DNA from: Cucumis sativus
Lineage: Eukaryota; Streptophyta; Magnoliopsida; Cucurbitales; Cucurbitaceae
Direction: 5' to 3'
Assembly: GCF_000004075.3 (NCBI RefSeq)
Contig: NC_026660.2
Coordinates: forward strand, 5,766,001 to 5,830,000
DNA length: 64,000 bases
Below are positions 23,190 through 35,797 of this stretch, in pieces. The notes below the pieces were generated by a model. That model was not told the origin of the DNA. It searched no databases and saw only the letters and a program-made list of their open reading frames with translations. Position 1 is the stretch's first letter. Every line of letters begins with the position of its first letter. The translations under genes and the position numbers were made by a program.

Positions 23190-26100
23190 TCAACCTAATC
23201 TTGCTTCTCTTGCTAATACCTGAAATGGGATCAAGAGAAAAAAGAGAGCATGGAATCATTTGAGAGGAAATCCTAAAAATGAGACATCAGAAAACGATTA
23301 TACATCTATTTGCTATGTTAATACGTGTCTAAAAAGTGTCACCATATTCGTTTTGTATAAAAAATATTTAACATATACATATTGTACTAACAAGTGTCCA
23401 ACACCCGTAAACTAAAAGTGTTCATCCTTATATCCACCCACTCAGCCCAAATAAGTACTTAAAAAGAACTCTAATAAGTATTAATCATAAAAGAAACACA
23501 TGTCAATACGGACAAGTGTTCGTCCTTATATCCACCCACTAGGCACAAATAAGTGCTTAAGAAAGAACTTCAATAAGCATTAATCAGGAAAGGAGAGTAG
23601 AGTTGAAAGGTCAACGAGGGTAACACTTACCTCTTCTGCAAATTTAATCAAAATAGTCGTCCGTGGTCGCTGTTGGCCCTCCACCGGAACAAAATGTGCC
23701 GTTACAACAGCGGGAAACCCAGCATTGTCCAGCACACCCTTTAAGCAAGACGGAACACATCAGAACTTACATAAACTAGAATACCATCCATTTCAAAGAG
23801 GCCTTGCAGCACTTACTCTGACAATGCCAGCAACAAAAGCCCCGCAGTTAAACGCACCCATGTCTTTTGGAATTGAAATAAATCTAAGGTAGATGATAAG
23901 GTTATTGAGTGAAGCAAAAACAATAACAATAACAATAATATAATTAAAAAAATAAGTAAATAAAACTGAAAGCATGACGACCGAGACAATAGCTACCTAT
24001 TCACAAGCAGCTCCTTTTCACTGATCATGTACTCATCTTCATGTTCAGTGCCTTTCTCAAGTGAGTCAGCAACCTGACAACATGAAGGCAGAACTTAGTG
24101 GATGTTTTGTACTCATTCTGCCATGCAATTTAAGGGAATTATTTTGAAAAAGTGGAAGCTTGTATGATTACGTTTTTTCTGCTGGTTTTATGCGTATTTA
24201 CGAGCATTTTCATTTACTTTCTAGTCTACTTTGGAAAACAATTTTAAAAAACGTGACCAAGTTTTAGAAACAAAAACTAGCATTGGTTTAGGAGTTGGAT
24301 ATTAAAATGGTTTTCCAATAGGTTTTTAAGTACATCAATTACAATTTAAACAAGGGGGAAGTCAGCAATTTCAAAGCCTTGAAGAATAAGACTCCGAATA
24401 CAATTAATGTTATCAAAATCTCTAGGCTACCCAGCCCTAAAGGTTTATTTTTTACTATGGAAAGTTTGGCGATGCAAGTATAACAACTACCACTTTAAAA
24501 GCGAATTGTGCAATCAAATGCAAGTATTCACCTTTCCAAACAAAACCTTCCAAATTGTGCTGTGTACAAATGAGAGAATGCCTAATAATCGCGTCTCCCG
24601 TCTATTTCCCTGTGAGAACAAAGAAGCATAAAGCAGATCTGAACATTAACTTAAATGATAAAGTAAATTCAAAAGAACGAATACGGATCCAAATGAAAAT
24701 CTACCATCCTAAAATCAAGGATTAGAGTATCTATCAATGTGTTTTAAACCAAAAATAAAATCCTGAGAACATAAAACAAACATAAGCAGGAAAACCAAAA
24801 TGTGGTGGTTCAAATTTAAAAAGTGAAAGGCTCAATTAGCTTTTAACATAAGATTCAATACCTTCTCTCGGTGACAAAAAAGTTCCAATACTCGAGCACC
24901 AACTGCATAGCCCGCATCCTCCAACCTGATTCAGTTTACCTCAAAGCCATCAAACTTCGAGATAACAGTTCTAATGTGCATTTAAAAAACTTAACAAGAA
25001 AGGACAAAATTCATGTTATTATCCCTAAACTGTATCTTTGTCATTCTTATTATAAGTTGTACACATAAATTTGTGAATGTATAAGAGAGAGTATGAAAAA
25101 AATATTTTGTCAAATAACTAAAAAGTTTTGAAATTCAACTTCATCCTCATTGGAATATCTTCCTGGACGCAAATATAGCTTAATCCTTATAAAGAAGACT
25201 AAAGTTCTTTCTCTTAACAGCAGCATTAACTGCCTAAATACTTCGAATGAAGTCAAGAACAAACCTAAATAGTGTAGTCCAATAGACTAAAGGAGAGAAT
25301 TGGATGAAAAGTTGGGATACGTGAGGGGAATTCTCTATCTGGGGAGAATTATAAGCAAACTAAAAATTAAAATTGGAAAAAGAAACTTGAAAGGAGAACT
25401 AAAATCCAAACAGAAAACTAAAAAGATATATATATATATATTTGCTTTCTTTTGTACCTAGTAGGCTTTGAACCTATGACCGAGGAATAAACTGAATTAT
25501 AGTCCACCCTCTCTAAGCCATCAAGCTACAGAACTGTTTGGTAAAACACTAAAAAGAATCAATAAGCACAACTCACAAACCCCCCCTTGCAATGGCATCA
25601 ACAAAAGTTTTCCAATCTTGACTGGTGGAATATCAAAGCTTGGAATTGAGACCCAAAAATCGAAGCTTCAAGCCAGTTTTTACAATTCTTGTGCCAAAAC
25701 CAACTATTACAAATTGAAACACAAAAGGACCCCAATGAATAATGTCAGCCTCTACTATGCCCCCACCCCCCTCAAGACCACGTGAAACAAGCATTCTAGT
25801 GAGGAACATCCGTAAGTCCTAAGTTTGGGAGAAGTTTATGAGCCCATCTCATAATATTGAAATCTCCTCCCAAGCACCATGCGTATACAACATCACTGAA
25901 ACTTTTCATCTTCCTCCTTAAATCGAGCCTATGTGTTTTAGTGAGAGGAATCCTCCAATCACCTCTTCATTTGTTCCTTATAGTTGAAATTTTACTAGAA
26001 AACCTTTTCAGTTAGCTTGGTATTCTTCAAAGAAGATGGAAGATGTCTTCATTAAATTCTCTATTTGATGAGGACAAAGCTAGGATTTAGCTCAAATGCA

Positions 26101-27125
26101 GTCTTTAGACCATTCTGGGAAAAAAGCTTTAAAACCATCCTTTTCATTAGCGTAACGAAAAACAATGGAAACCTTCAAGTTAGAGTGCTCCAAAATCATT
26201 TTGCAATGTTCCTATCATTGTCATAAGCTTGAACTAGAGTTCTTTTAGTTGATTATAACTTTAGGTGTAGGGTAATCTTGTCCCCACAAAATTTGAGTTT
26301 GTTTTTTGTTTAGTTGTTTATACAAACTCTATTTATTGATAAAAATAGAAATATATCAAAAGGAAAAGGATAAAAAAAATGACATGCAAAGAACATTAGA
26401 AAGTTCAAATCTAGATCATTAGCCTTCATGTATGTATGAAATATTAATCACGTCTCCTGTTAATTTTTGACCCCCTCCAACAAAAACAAAAACCACAACG
26501 ATGAATGGTTGTCGATTAGAATATAATAGCTTCAGATAAAAGATTACCTTCGTTCTAACTCAGCAATATTGTCAACTTGAGTCTGATTGTATTGCACAAG
26601 TTCGGAGAACAAGAATGCAAATGCACTCAAACTCACCTATAAATAAACAAATTAAACCTAATCACAAACATATTGTAGATTTGTAGCTAAAATTCACTTA
26701 ACTAATTAAAATATTGTTGACAAAGGGAATAAAGAAATAATATGACAAGCTCAAAGGATTCAACTTCAGATTATGACATTAATATAAAATTTCTTTTATT
26801 AAAAGATAAATAAATAATACTCAAGTTGAAATCGTCAAAAGCCTAAAAATGGTGAGATCTTAAGTTTTAACTTTGTTAAACTATATCATTTGAGGGATTA
26901 TAGTGACATCATTTGAGGGATCATAAGTCATAACGACAAAATCCAGGAGGGCTGACAAGCTCTACTTTAAACAAAATGATCTAACGAGGTGAGGTATGAA
27001 GTTGATTTTTCTTTAACAAGAAAAAGAATAAGTATATATAGATAGAGTACAACCTCCTGTTTTCCCTTGCTGAGAGGTTTTTCGAGGACATTAGAATATT
27101 GCTTGATCTTCCCAACTCCAATCAT
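23190..27125 (-). CDS. TRS31: TRAPP complex subunit 5 (TRAPPC5/Trs31)
   Basis: Eight coding exons on the minus strand: 27054-27125, 26548-26636, 24862-24925, 24532-24609, 23997-24073, 23817-23883, 23631-23738 and 23190-23219. They give 194 residues, the normal size. The protein starts [20 protein letters not shown]. It continues with [73 protein letters not shown] and [20 protein letters not shown], and ends [14 protein letters not shown]. Trs31 belongs to the Bet3-like family and is a core subunit of the TRAPP tether, the exchange factor for Rab1/Ypt1 in ER-Golgi and Golgi traffic. All splice phases agree. The large introns contain repeats: a LINE fragment and a tRNA-like fragment between exons 2 and 3, and a tandem duplication before the last exon. 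Leader sequence probably lies around 28.0-28.5 kb. Confidence 0.95.
23416..23600. repeat. 98-bp imperfect tandem duplication in the last TRAPPC5 intron
   Basis: Two copies begin with AAGTGTT at 23416 and 23514. They share CCTTATATCCACCCACT and AATAAGT.CTTAA.AAAGAAC with scattered differences, indicating an old tandem duplication. The flanking GTGTC-rich sequence at 23325-23410 also looks repetitive. Confidence 0.75.
25423..25441. repeat. (TA)n microsatellite in a TRAPPC5 intron
   Basis: About eight TA units next to the SINE-like fragment. Confidence 0.8.
25460..25535 (-). repeat. tRNA-derived SINE-like fragment
   Basis: On the minus strand, TGGCTTAGAGAGG (within 25504-25520) resembles an A box. 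GGTTCAAAGCC (25464-25474) is a good B box at tRNA-like spacing. It lies in the TRAPPC5 intron next to the LINE fragment. No intact cloverleaf is present. Confidence 0.5.
25560..26330 (-). mobile_element. LINE endonuclease-domain fragment in a TRAPPC5 intron
   Basis: The minus strand reads [12 protein letters not shown] at about 25842-25882, followed about 60 bases later by ACFTWS (25778-25798). This is the order of the GDFN and YTWSN motifs in the endonuclease domain of plant LINE retrotransposons. Upstream remnants to about 26330 are frame-broken. No reverse transcriptase follows, so it is a dead fragment. It has the same direction as the host gene. Confidence 0.6.
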
Positions 27126-27573
27126 GATTCCCTAATTCCTAAGAGCAGGGCCCTTGGAAGTCCCTGGAGGAAAATCGTCAACATAAAATTAGCAATCTTT
27201 AGAAGCCTCAAATTTGAAATCATTTTCAATGTTTGGTAAGAACCAAAGACATGGGATTTGAATTGTAACAACTAACTTTTTGAACTAAAACTAACGAGGG
27301 ACATCACTACATGCATGTTAAAGTCATTTTAAAATCTTTGAGAGGATAATTTTCTATTTTCTGTAAAATAATCAAAAACTTGAATCAGAATTCCTTGAAA
27401 ACAGTTTAAACATAGACTAAAATAAGAACAGTTTAAATGATCTCATAACTCAACTTTTACAAATAAGACTCAATAACTCGTGTGTGTAATAATGTGGAGT
27501 CGAAAAATATGCTTACACTGAACCAACCCGATGGCACGGCTGAGCCAACAAACCATGTAGGATGCAACACGAA

Positions 27574-27613
27574 ACAACTTTCACAATTGTCATACAACTT
27601 TCACAATTGTCAT
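27574..27613. repeat. Perfect 20-bp tandem duplication
   Basis: ACAACTTTCACAATTGTCAT occurs twice, back to back, upstream of the TRAPPC5 start codon, probably in a leader intron. Confidence 0.9.
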
Positions 27614-27979
27614 ATCGTCGTTCAACTATTAACATGAACTTTCTACGTTTATTATTCATCATGCATCATCCGGTTTTCGACATTCAGAAACTTCAAAAAT
27701 CATACATTTTATCCAACCTATCAGTGTGGCAATCTGATAGAAGAATCAGATACCTCAAAGCAACTCCAAACAACTTAATCTTCCTTTTCCTTACAGAAAA
27801 TCTTGACCCAAAACCTAAATAACGTATTCTAAAATTAAAAACAATACATAAGATGTCCAATCAACGGGGTAAGATTACCCAAAAAGCGCTCAGAAATGTT
27901 AACCAACAATCCATTCCTCCAAAACTGCATCTACACCCCAATCAATCAAAATTTAAATCGAGTTTGAAAAGCTATTTAG

Positions 27980-28500
27980 ATCAACAATACCTACGAAACT
28001 CGTTCAAAAGCCTTTAATCTTGCTGAACAGTGTCCAAAATCCTTCCAACTCACAGATTTGCCGCTAAAATGAAGTGGGTAATCAGATCCAGAGCCGATCG
28101 AGCCGTTGGCGTTGAGAATTACCACTACCGGAAGGCGTCTCCGCCAATGGAAGCCGCGGGTTCTCTTGGAGAGGTCGAGCGCGAGCGGCAGGGTGCTGGA
28201 GTGTCGTTTGAAGGCCACCGATCAGTTGAAAGGACGTTGCTGAAGCTTACGATATATGAATATCTCTAAACTATGAATCGCTCCAATCGAAACGTCCGCC
28301 AGAGTTCACTAGTGTAGCTCGAAACAGAAAAATGGCCGACTGAGGAGCGGCGTTGCCGGCGTACTGTTCTTCGTTCGTCGATTACAGCAGGTGTATTCCA
28401 CCCACAGATCTGGTGTCAGGCCGCTGCACGTAGACGGTCGCCGTCGCCGGATAAGATGGCAGTTGAAACCGTAGGGGTCAGGTGAACGTGAAGAAGGCCT
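27980..28500 (-). other. Probable TRAPPC5 promoter and 5' leader
   Basis: An island much richer in G/C and CpG than its surroundings, about 0.9-1.4 kb upstream of the TRAPPC5 ATG. The minus strand has a possible donor (AAATCT|GTGAGT) near 28040. A leader exon could therefore be spliced to sequence just before 27125. The 75-codon frame at 27991-28218 has only a GTG start and no known domain, and is judged not to be a gene. Confidence 0.5.
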
Positions 28501-31230
28501 CGTCTTCCTTTTCCTTTCCTTTCCTTTTCTTCTCTTTTCTTTCCCTTAATTGATTTTGGACCCAAACCTTATTTGATATTTTCTTTTAGTACAAAGTACA
28601 AACCTTATTTGATTTTGATCATATAAATTTCAACCCAAATTTATATGATTGATTAACCTTCCATTTGATAGTAATCATTTGTTATTACAAGAGTGATTAT
28701 AATCAATTTATTGTTAACGTTACTAAGTACTTGTAACCATGTATTCTTCTACCTAGTTTCTCAACTTATATTATAAATAAATTTTATTTGTACTAGAACC
28801 CGTAAAGAAGTACTCTCATTATCAAGATGATCATCGATATTGAGTTACAACAAGCTCTTGGAGGCGTTGATATATCTATCACCTTCTTTTTCACTGGGAG
28901 AGAGATGTCCATGTGGCATAACTATAGATGTCATTCTCTGCTTGCCATTTCATTGTCCATTCTCGTAAAATTTTCCACTAATCAAAGCAAAATCAAGTTA
29001 ATCGCTTTGTCTGTTAGTAGATCTTTTTCACAAATGGTTTATGTTTTTGCATATGTACACACATGTTGATGTAGCACTTTCATCTTTCATCTTCCTTTGT
29101 TAGTTTTACTAACCCTTTTATTGTTAATATTTGACCTACTTCATTAAATTGTGCCCCAATACCATACCATCAATTCAACTATCATTTGTATCAATAATTA
29201 AATGTTACAAATATTATTTAATTCATTACTGACATAAATTACATATATTAAATACTAAAGTAATAATATGACTTATTAGTAGTATTGGCACGAAACTTCA
29301 TTTTTTAGGTTCAATTCTACACAATAATATTTTATTGTAAGATTGTAATATCGTAGTAGTGTCAAGCAATTACATAACAATTTGTTATATGAAAAAACTA
29401 TTACTAGTTTGAATCAGCTTAAACATTAATAACATAAAATAAAATTATTCCACGACAAAGATTAATTCTAATGATTTAAAAGTGTTTAACAAATCTAAAT
29501 AAAAATAGTTTAAAAATTAGCCAATGAATCATGGTATCTAAAAAAATACCTTCACATGGAGAAAAACATAATCATAAAGTTAAGTTGATGTGCTAGAGTT
29601 TTTTTAGAAGAATAATACTGTATACCACCTAAATAGCTAAATAAAGATCAAATACCAATTGAATAATTGGGATTCTTATAAAATAAATGAACTAGTGCAA
29701 TTGGACACGTTAGAAAAAGATAGAAAATATTTGAAAAATCATATATTAATTATACGAGAACATATACAACAAAACGTCTTGAGTTATATTTCAAGAAAAT
29801 GTATACAACAAAGTATTAAGTTTTTTTTTTTTCTTTTCAAGAAAGCATATGAGCGTAGCTAATAATTTGGAGAGATAGTTTATGACATTTTCATGAAACA
29901 TTCGTATACTCTTGGATTGAAGAATATGACATTTTCATGCAATTGCAACTATCTAACATATTTTCGACTTTCTATTTAGTATGTTTATGACTAATACAAA
30001 CTTAAACAAATAAGAACACATTCAAAGATGATCATAAAGGTTTTGTCCCATATTTAGGATAAAAAAAATAGTCTAATATTTTTTTTGATAATTGATTATA
30101 TAAAAGCTTAGTTTTATTTTAACTCTTTCACTATTAAACTCAACTTTTTATACTAATCTAAGTGATTAGTCAAATCTAGATCAATAATAGAAATAAACAA
30201 CAAAAGCAAATCATAAGAAAAGAAATAGTAAATTTACTTTTGTGGATGAAAGGATTTTTCTTCTCATTTAGGATATTTACATTATTTGAGATGATGTGTT
30301 AAATTTTTGTATATGTTGTCCATTTTCCTCCGATTACCAAAATATTTTCGAATCTTAAAATACAAACAAACTGAGTTGACGTTGAGTATCACAAATCTAT
30401 GTAAAACAAAAAAATTGTATAGTTTGGACAACAATTATGCTAAGTTCTGCTCTTCTCAACATTAAAAAACATTACAATAAACACAAAATTCTAAGATTAC
30501 GTTTTATTCTACCATGCTCAAATGATTTTTTTTCAATTTAATTATCTAAATTCTACTATAATTAAAACCAAAAGTATGCAACAAATGATTTATATTTTAG
30601 TTTTATTAGCCTAATAAGTTAAAACTAACGAGACTTATCAAAAAGTATGAAAACTTTTCCGACAAAAGCTAGTTGATACAAAGTAAAATTGCGCCCCTAA
30701 CTCCAAACACCAAGTACAACTATGTAAAATGGTCCCGAAAAATCATAAACATCTATCTTAATAGACGTGGTCACACCAATAATAAGTTGTCGACCATAAG
30801 GTTACATACGGTTCGATCCAAATTAGTTAATGTGGTTGTTCGGTGAGGAAAAATAAAAGACGACAATCAAATCGTTGGTCATGTTCATGTCAACCAAACT
30901 ACTTATACTAATGATTTAGTTGGTTTGATTAATATGAGTGGATGGTTACAGCATATTGGAAGACACAAATCTAAATTAGTTGAATGGAAGCATGAAGATG
31001 AAGAAAGAAGGCAAGGTGTCAAATCCTCCCCTTTAGTAAATTCAAAAGTGGAGGATTCGATCTCTAAGGGTATATGAATGGATGTAGAGTCTATGGTTAG
31101 GAAGGAAGAAGAATTAGTTTAGGAATGTCTTGAATGTGTTGATTCGAATACAGCGAAGCAAATGCTAATCCAGACCAATCCAGCAAATATAATAATAACA
31201 ACGAAAAAGAGTTTAAATATTCTATTTTTG
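28501..31230. other. Intergenic DNA between divergent TRAPPC5 and RRM genes
   Basis: About 2.7 kb of A/T-rich sequence. Frames such as 28827-29069 (+) and 29659-29862 (+) show no domain. No RNA gene or intact element was recognised. Confidence 0.5.
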
Positions 31231-31239
31231 GTATTAGCA

Positions 31240-31791
31240 AAAATCTCTCTCGAGGCTCTGTCGTCGTGCGTGGGAACCCACTAGCAGCTTTTTTGTCTTT
31301 CTCTCATTTTCTCTCTATCTCTCTTCTTCTTCTTCTTCGTCGTCCTCGATTATCATATTGTCTTTTGATATTATATAATCTATAATTCTTCTATATATAT
31401 ATATATATGTACATTACATCTCATTACAAAACAAAACAAAAGGGGGTTTCTTTTTTTTTTCTTTTTTTTCTCTCTCCTTTTTTTACCCTCAAAAACAGTA
31501 ATGATTTTCTCGTTAAGGGTATCATTGTTGGAGGAATCTGGGTAGTTGTTTTTGTTTGTGTATGTGGAGAAAAGGGTAGTTATTAGAAAAAAGAAAAAAA
31601 CAAAAACCATTCTTTTTCCTTCTCCTTCTCTTGAGAAAGAGAAAAAGATGGGAGTCCATTGATTTGGTCTTGAAAACATTTGTTTGTTTTTTGGGGTTAA
31701 GATTTCTTTGCATTCTAGACTAATTTTGTGCTTTTTGGGGAGAGGCATATTTTTTTTTTTGTGGTTCTCTCTCTATTTTTGTTTTTCCCTT
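31240..31791 (+). other. Leader of the RRM gene with short upstream ORFs
   Basis: The sequence from about 31240 is leader-like (CTCTC-rich with CTTCTTCTTCTTCGTCGTCC). It carries at least three short upstream ORFs: 31501-31545, 31562-31579 and 31648-31662. The last has the favourable context AAGATGG. A spliced leader cannot be excluded. Confidence 0.5.
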
Positions 31792-33399
31792 ATGTCTCAA
31801 CAGAGGCAATTTCATAACATTAACAGCAGCAATAATAGCAGCAGCCTTAGCCTTGGAGGTCAATACAATGATACCACTTTCACCAAAATTTTTGTTGGAG
31901 GTTTGGCTTGGGAGACTCAAAGACATACCATGAGAAGGTATTTTGAACAATTTGGTGAAATCTTGGAAGCTGTTGTAATTACTGACAAAAACACTGGCAG
32001 ATCCAAGGGTTATGGCTTTGTAAGTCCCTTTTTCTTTTCCCTTCTTCTTGTCAAAATGGGGATTTTGATTTTGATTTTGATTTCTGGGATTTGATTGATT
32101 TCTTTTTGTTTTTAGGTAACATTTAAAGATCCTGATGCTGCCATTAGAGCCTGTCAAAACCCTTCGCCTGTTATTGATGGAAGAAGGGCTAACTGTAATC
32201 TTGCTTCTCTTGGTGCTCATAAGCCACATCCTCCCACTCCTCAACATGGTTCTTCTTGATTCTTTTTCATCTGTACCCTTTTTCTTTGTTAACTAAATGC
32301 TTTGATCTCTTCAATGGATTATAAAATTTCCCACATGCAATGTGTTTGTTTTTTTCCATTGCTTTCTTTGAATTCTCACCTTCAATGGAGGAGGTTGAAT
32401 CTGCATTTTGAAGGACATTTTTTTGTCTTTTTGGCTGTGAAACATATGAAATCTAAAACAAACATAAGGGGAGTAATATTTTCTCAAAAGTAACCACAAA
32501 GTTTGTGGAACAAATTTGTAGGTGTTGGTGGAAGATTTAGAGGTGCATCTGGGATTGTGACACCTCCTGCTTATCATGTTTCTTCATCATCTTATATTCA
32601 TCAACCCACTAGTCAATACTCATTCCCTCTTTCAGGATATGGGTAAGGTTGAAAAACAAGAATTATAAATGGGATCAAACAAGACCCAATTTTCCCATTA
32701 TCCCCTTTTATCGATTAATTAATATAATACTGTCCTTTTTGTTTTTTCTTTTGGCCTCATTTCAGGTTTGCTGGATATTCACAAGACAGAATTTATCCAT
32801 TGGTGTGAATCTGTGTTTTTATGTCTATATGAGTGTTGTTTCTTTTTGGTTTGATGTTGTTTTGTGTTTGTGATCTTCTTGGTGGAATTGATTTTGATTT
32901 AAGCATTGTGTTTTCGATGCAGAACTATTACGGTGTTTACGGGGGCCAACAGTTTTCTCCTTATTACTCTGCGAATGGGCTCTCAGGACCGGCTGGAATG
33001 TTTCAAAATCTCTATCCGTATTACGCTCAAAGTAGCCAGGGGTACGGGTTTGGAATGCAATATCCACACTTAATGCAGTACCCATATCTTCCTCAGCAGC
33101 ACAGTTCGACGGGTATCCTATCACTTCCTGGCTCGAACGCATTGGGAACGACAACTTCAGGTGCTAAATGAAATATAAATGCTTGTAATCTAATCCATTA
33201 GTATGTCATTGATGTTTGAGAATTGGTGTCTGAAGAATGTCATTTTGATGTTGGTTTCAAAAGTGGTTTGGAGATTTATGTGAAAAATGTAACAGGTACA
33301 ACAGCAACAACGATAACAGCGGTTGGATCAGGGCCTTCACAAGCTTCACCTGCAGTAGCATCTGAACCAAATTCGTCGGAGTTAATTTCAACTGGATGA
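31792..33399 (+). CDS. RRM RNA-binding protein (plant RBM24/ARP1-like)
   Basis: Six coding exons: 31792-32019, 32116-32248, 32522-32642, 32766-32802, 32923-33160 and 33296-33399. They give about 286 residues. A single RRM lies near residues 27-105, with RNP2 KIFVGGLAW and RNP1 KGYGFVTF split by intron 1. Downstream are [12 protein letters not shown], typical of this plant subgroup, and a Tyr/Gln/Gly/Pro-rich tail ([23 protein letters not shown]), probably disordered. The ATG was chosen at the start of SQQRQFHN; an upstream in-frame extension has only a TTG start. Such proteins bind RNA and act in mRNA processing or stability; some, such as Arabidopsis ARP1, respond to ABA. If the last intron is retained, translation ends as SGAK at 33171, an alternative C-terminus. 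Family is firm, the exact orthologue is not. Confidence 0.92.
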
Positions 33400-35790
33400 T
33401 GATAAAGTCTTTCTTTATCACACGCTAACCACGTAGACAAAGCTTGGAAAACAAAACTGTCTGAGGGAATACTGAATAACAATGGAGAGGGGGGCAAGTT
33501 TCTTAAGTCGTGTGATTCGATAAGAAGAAAAAGGAATCCATGTTCCAGCATCATCGAGTCGTTCGTTAAAAGTCGGTAACAAGCATATCCCAGAGATGAA
33601 TTACAAAGTTGGTTCAGTAACATATCATATCCATCTCTATCAACATTATTTTATGTTTGGTCCAGTGTATTTGAAGAGGAGTCTACAAGTAGTTTGTTTA
33701 GAACTAGGTGAAGAATTTTATTCATTCATGTATTTTAAGCGAAAAGACTGGGAGGAACACGAAAGAAGGCGCTTTCGATTCTCCTTGTCTTGACGATCGT
33801 GTTGGGGAAGCATGGAAGCATCCTATGACACACTCTTGTTTATATAATTTAACAGTGAAATGGTTCAAAAGATTGATTTTATGTCTTTTGAGCATCACAA
33901 TTTATGGTTGGTCAACATGGAAAGGCAAGCTCCAAAAAGCTTAGCTTGGTTGATTTGTAATTTATGGATCTTCTTTTGATTAAAATACTTTTGGATTAGT
34001 TAGAACATTATTGCTTTTTCTTCTTCTTCATATTTCACTATCAGTTGGTCTCTTTTTTGGTTATTAGGATTTTTTTTTCTTTTTTTGCTTTAGCATAATC
34101 ACTTCTTTTGGACTTTGCAGACTATGTCTGGAATCCTAAGGCTCCTAATAGTTAATTGTGTTTTTCTTTTCTTTTTCCTTTACCTTTTTAATTTTTATAT
34201 TAATATAATATATATGTGTTTGTGTGTGTGTGTGTTTATATATACAATTTTTTGGTGGTTCTGTCATAAAGTTGGTCAAGGCAGGTTTTAGGGAATCATG
34301 TGGCCTGCTTGGGATCCTCTTCATAGAATTCTTTTGGTTGAGAGAGAGAGATTGCTTTTGCCACTTGTGAATTTCAAATACTTTTATTTCAACTAATGTT
34401 TGAATTTCAAAAGGAAAAAACTTCATTATCTTTAGATTTAAAAGAAAAGAAGAGAGAAATTCAACATTGGTTTTCTACTCTGATCTGATTGGCAAATGAC
34501 ATGGTGGAGTTGGAATGGCAAAGAGAGCTGATTTTTATAGTTATGTATTAAAAGTATTTTAGATTTAATTATAAAAGTCACTTCTGCACCTTTCCCTTTA
34601 TTTTAAGATACTTCAATTCTTTTTACATTTATAAGTCTGTCCTTTAAAACGTTGAATAAAGATTTAGTATCGTAACGGGTGGTACATTATAAATGATAGT
34701 TTTGAAATATTTGTAAAAGGTTAAGGACAACGTTGCAACTTTTGAAAGATCGAAAGTTTTAGCTTTTAAAACAAAGATAGTCTAAAGTTTAAACCCTACT
34801 TCCGTTTATATATTTTCACCATCGATCAAGTTAGTTTTATACTTATATGAATATAGGTATAGTATATATTGTTGATCGGATAAACTGAGCGAATCTCAAA
34901 AGAATAGAGTATAATATTTGAGCTTTAAGAGAGAATTGCAATTTTCGACCACCTTGCGCCTGTAAACCACATGTTCAACTTGACTCGGGTACAATTTGGC
35001 ATGCAGTCAATGAGCGTTCACATCTTGCTTTTTCCAACACAAAAGGCTCCTCCCACTCATGGTTATCTAGTGGGCCTTGAGTTGAGGTGGCTACATTTTT
35101 TTTTTTTTTCATTTTTTCTCATTGATGCTTAGATCTTAAATGTTAGATCAAAATATGGGAGGTGCAATCACATCATTTCTTCCGTCTTAACAAAATTTCA
35201 ACACAAAGTTTTCTACTACAAAAGAAATCAAATATTGGTTTATTTACGATGAATGTAAGTCGAGGAATCCTAGTCAAAATTATATTTTGACAGTGTTAAT
35301 CGAAACTCGAGAATGAAAATGAAATGTGTCGCTTACTTCAAAAGACTATACTACCATCACTCATCATCTTCTTTCTGAAGGTTATCAATCGTGTTCTCTT
35401 TTTTTAATAACTTTATGTATTTTTCTCACTTATTTTACAGTATAAATGGTTCCCTACATTATGATGCCCATCGTTCATTTTCATAGCTATAATTGAAAGT
35501 AAAAAAGGGGAGCCATAATGAGAAAAAAAATTATAGTCAAAGAGCAAGAGCAAAAACAAGATGAAAACTTAGGATGCTAAAGCAAAATAGAGCAAGAGGG
35601 AGGATGTTAAAAAATCGTTTTATGTCATGAGTTTCAACATTCTTGCATGATTTTGGTAGTGATTTAATATGGTTTGGTTTAATATTTTATAGAGATCGAG
35701 AATAAAGGAGGCATTAAAATAAAAATGTTCGATACTATTTGTAGATTTCAACTAGAGAGTATAATTGAGTACTTTATAAAGTTTACAAAC
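33400..35790. other. 3' flank of the RRM gene and intergenic DNA
   Basis: The first few hundred bases are probably 3' untranslated region. A GT run lies at about 34215-34235. No gene or RNA was recognised beyond this. Confidence 0.5.
34215..34235. repeat. (GT)n microsatellite
   Basis: A short interrupted run of TG units next to an A/T-rich stretch. Confidence 0.75.
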
Positions 35791-35797
35791 TACTAGA

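Noticed and set aside
27991..28218. 75-codon minus-strand frame in the TRAPPC5 upstream island
   Set aside because: It begins only with GTG, has no known domain and overlaps the likely leader. G/C-rich DNA has few stops by chance.
31720..32247. 175-codon frame antisense to the RRM gene
   Set aside because: It covers RRM exons 1 and 2 on the opposite strand and shows no domain; it is a shadow of the real gene.
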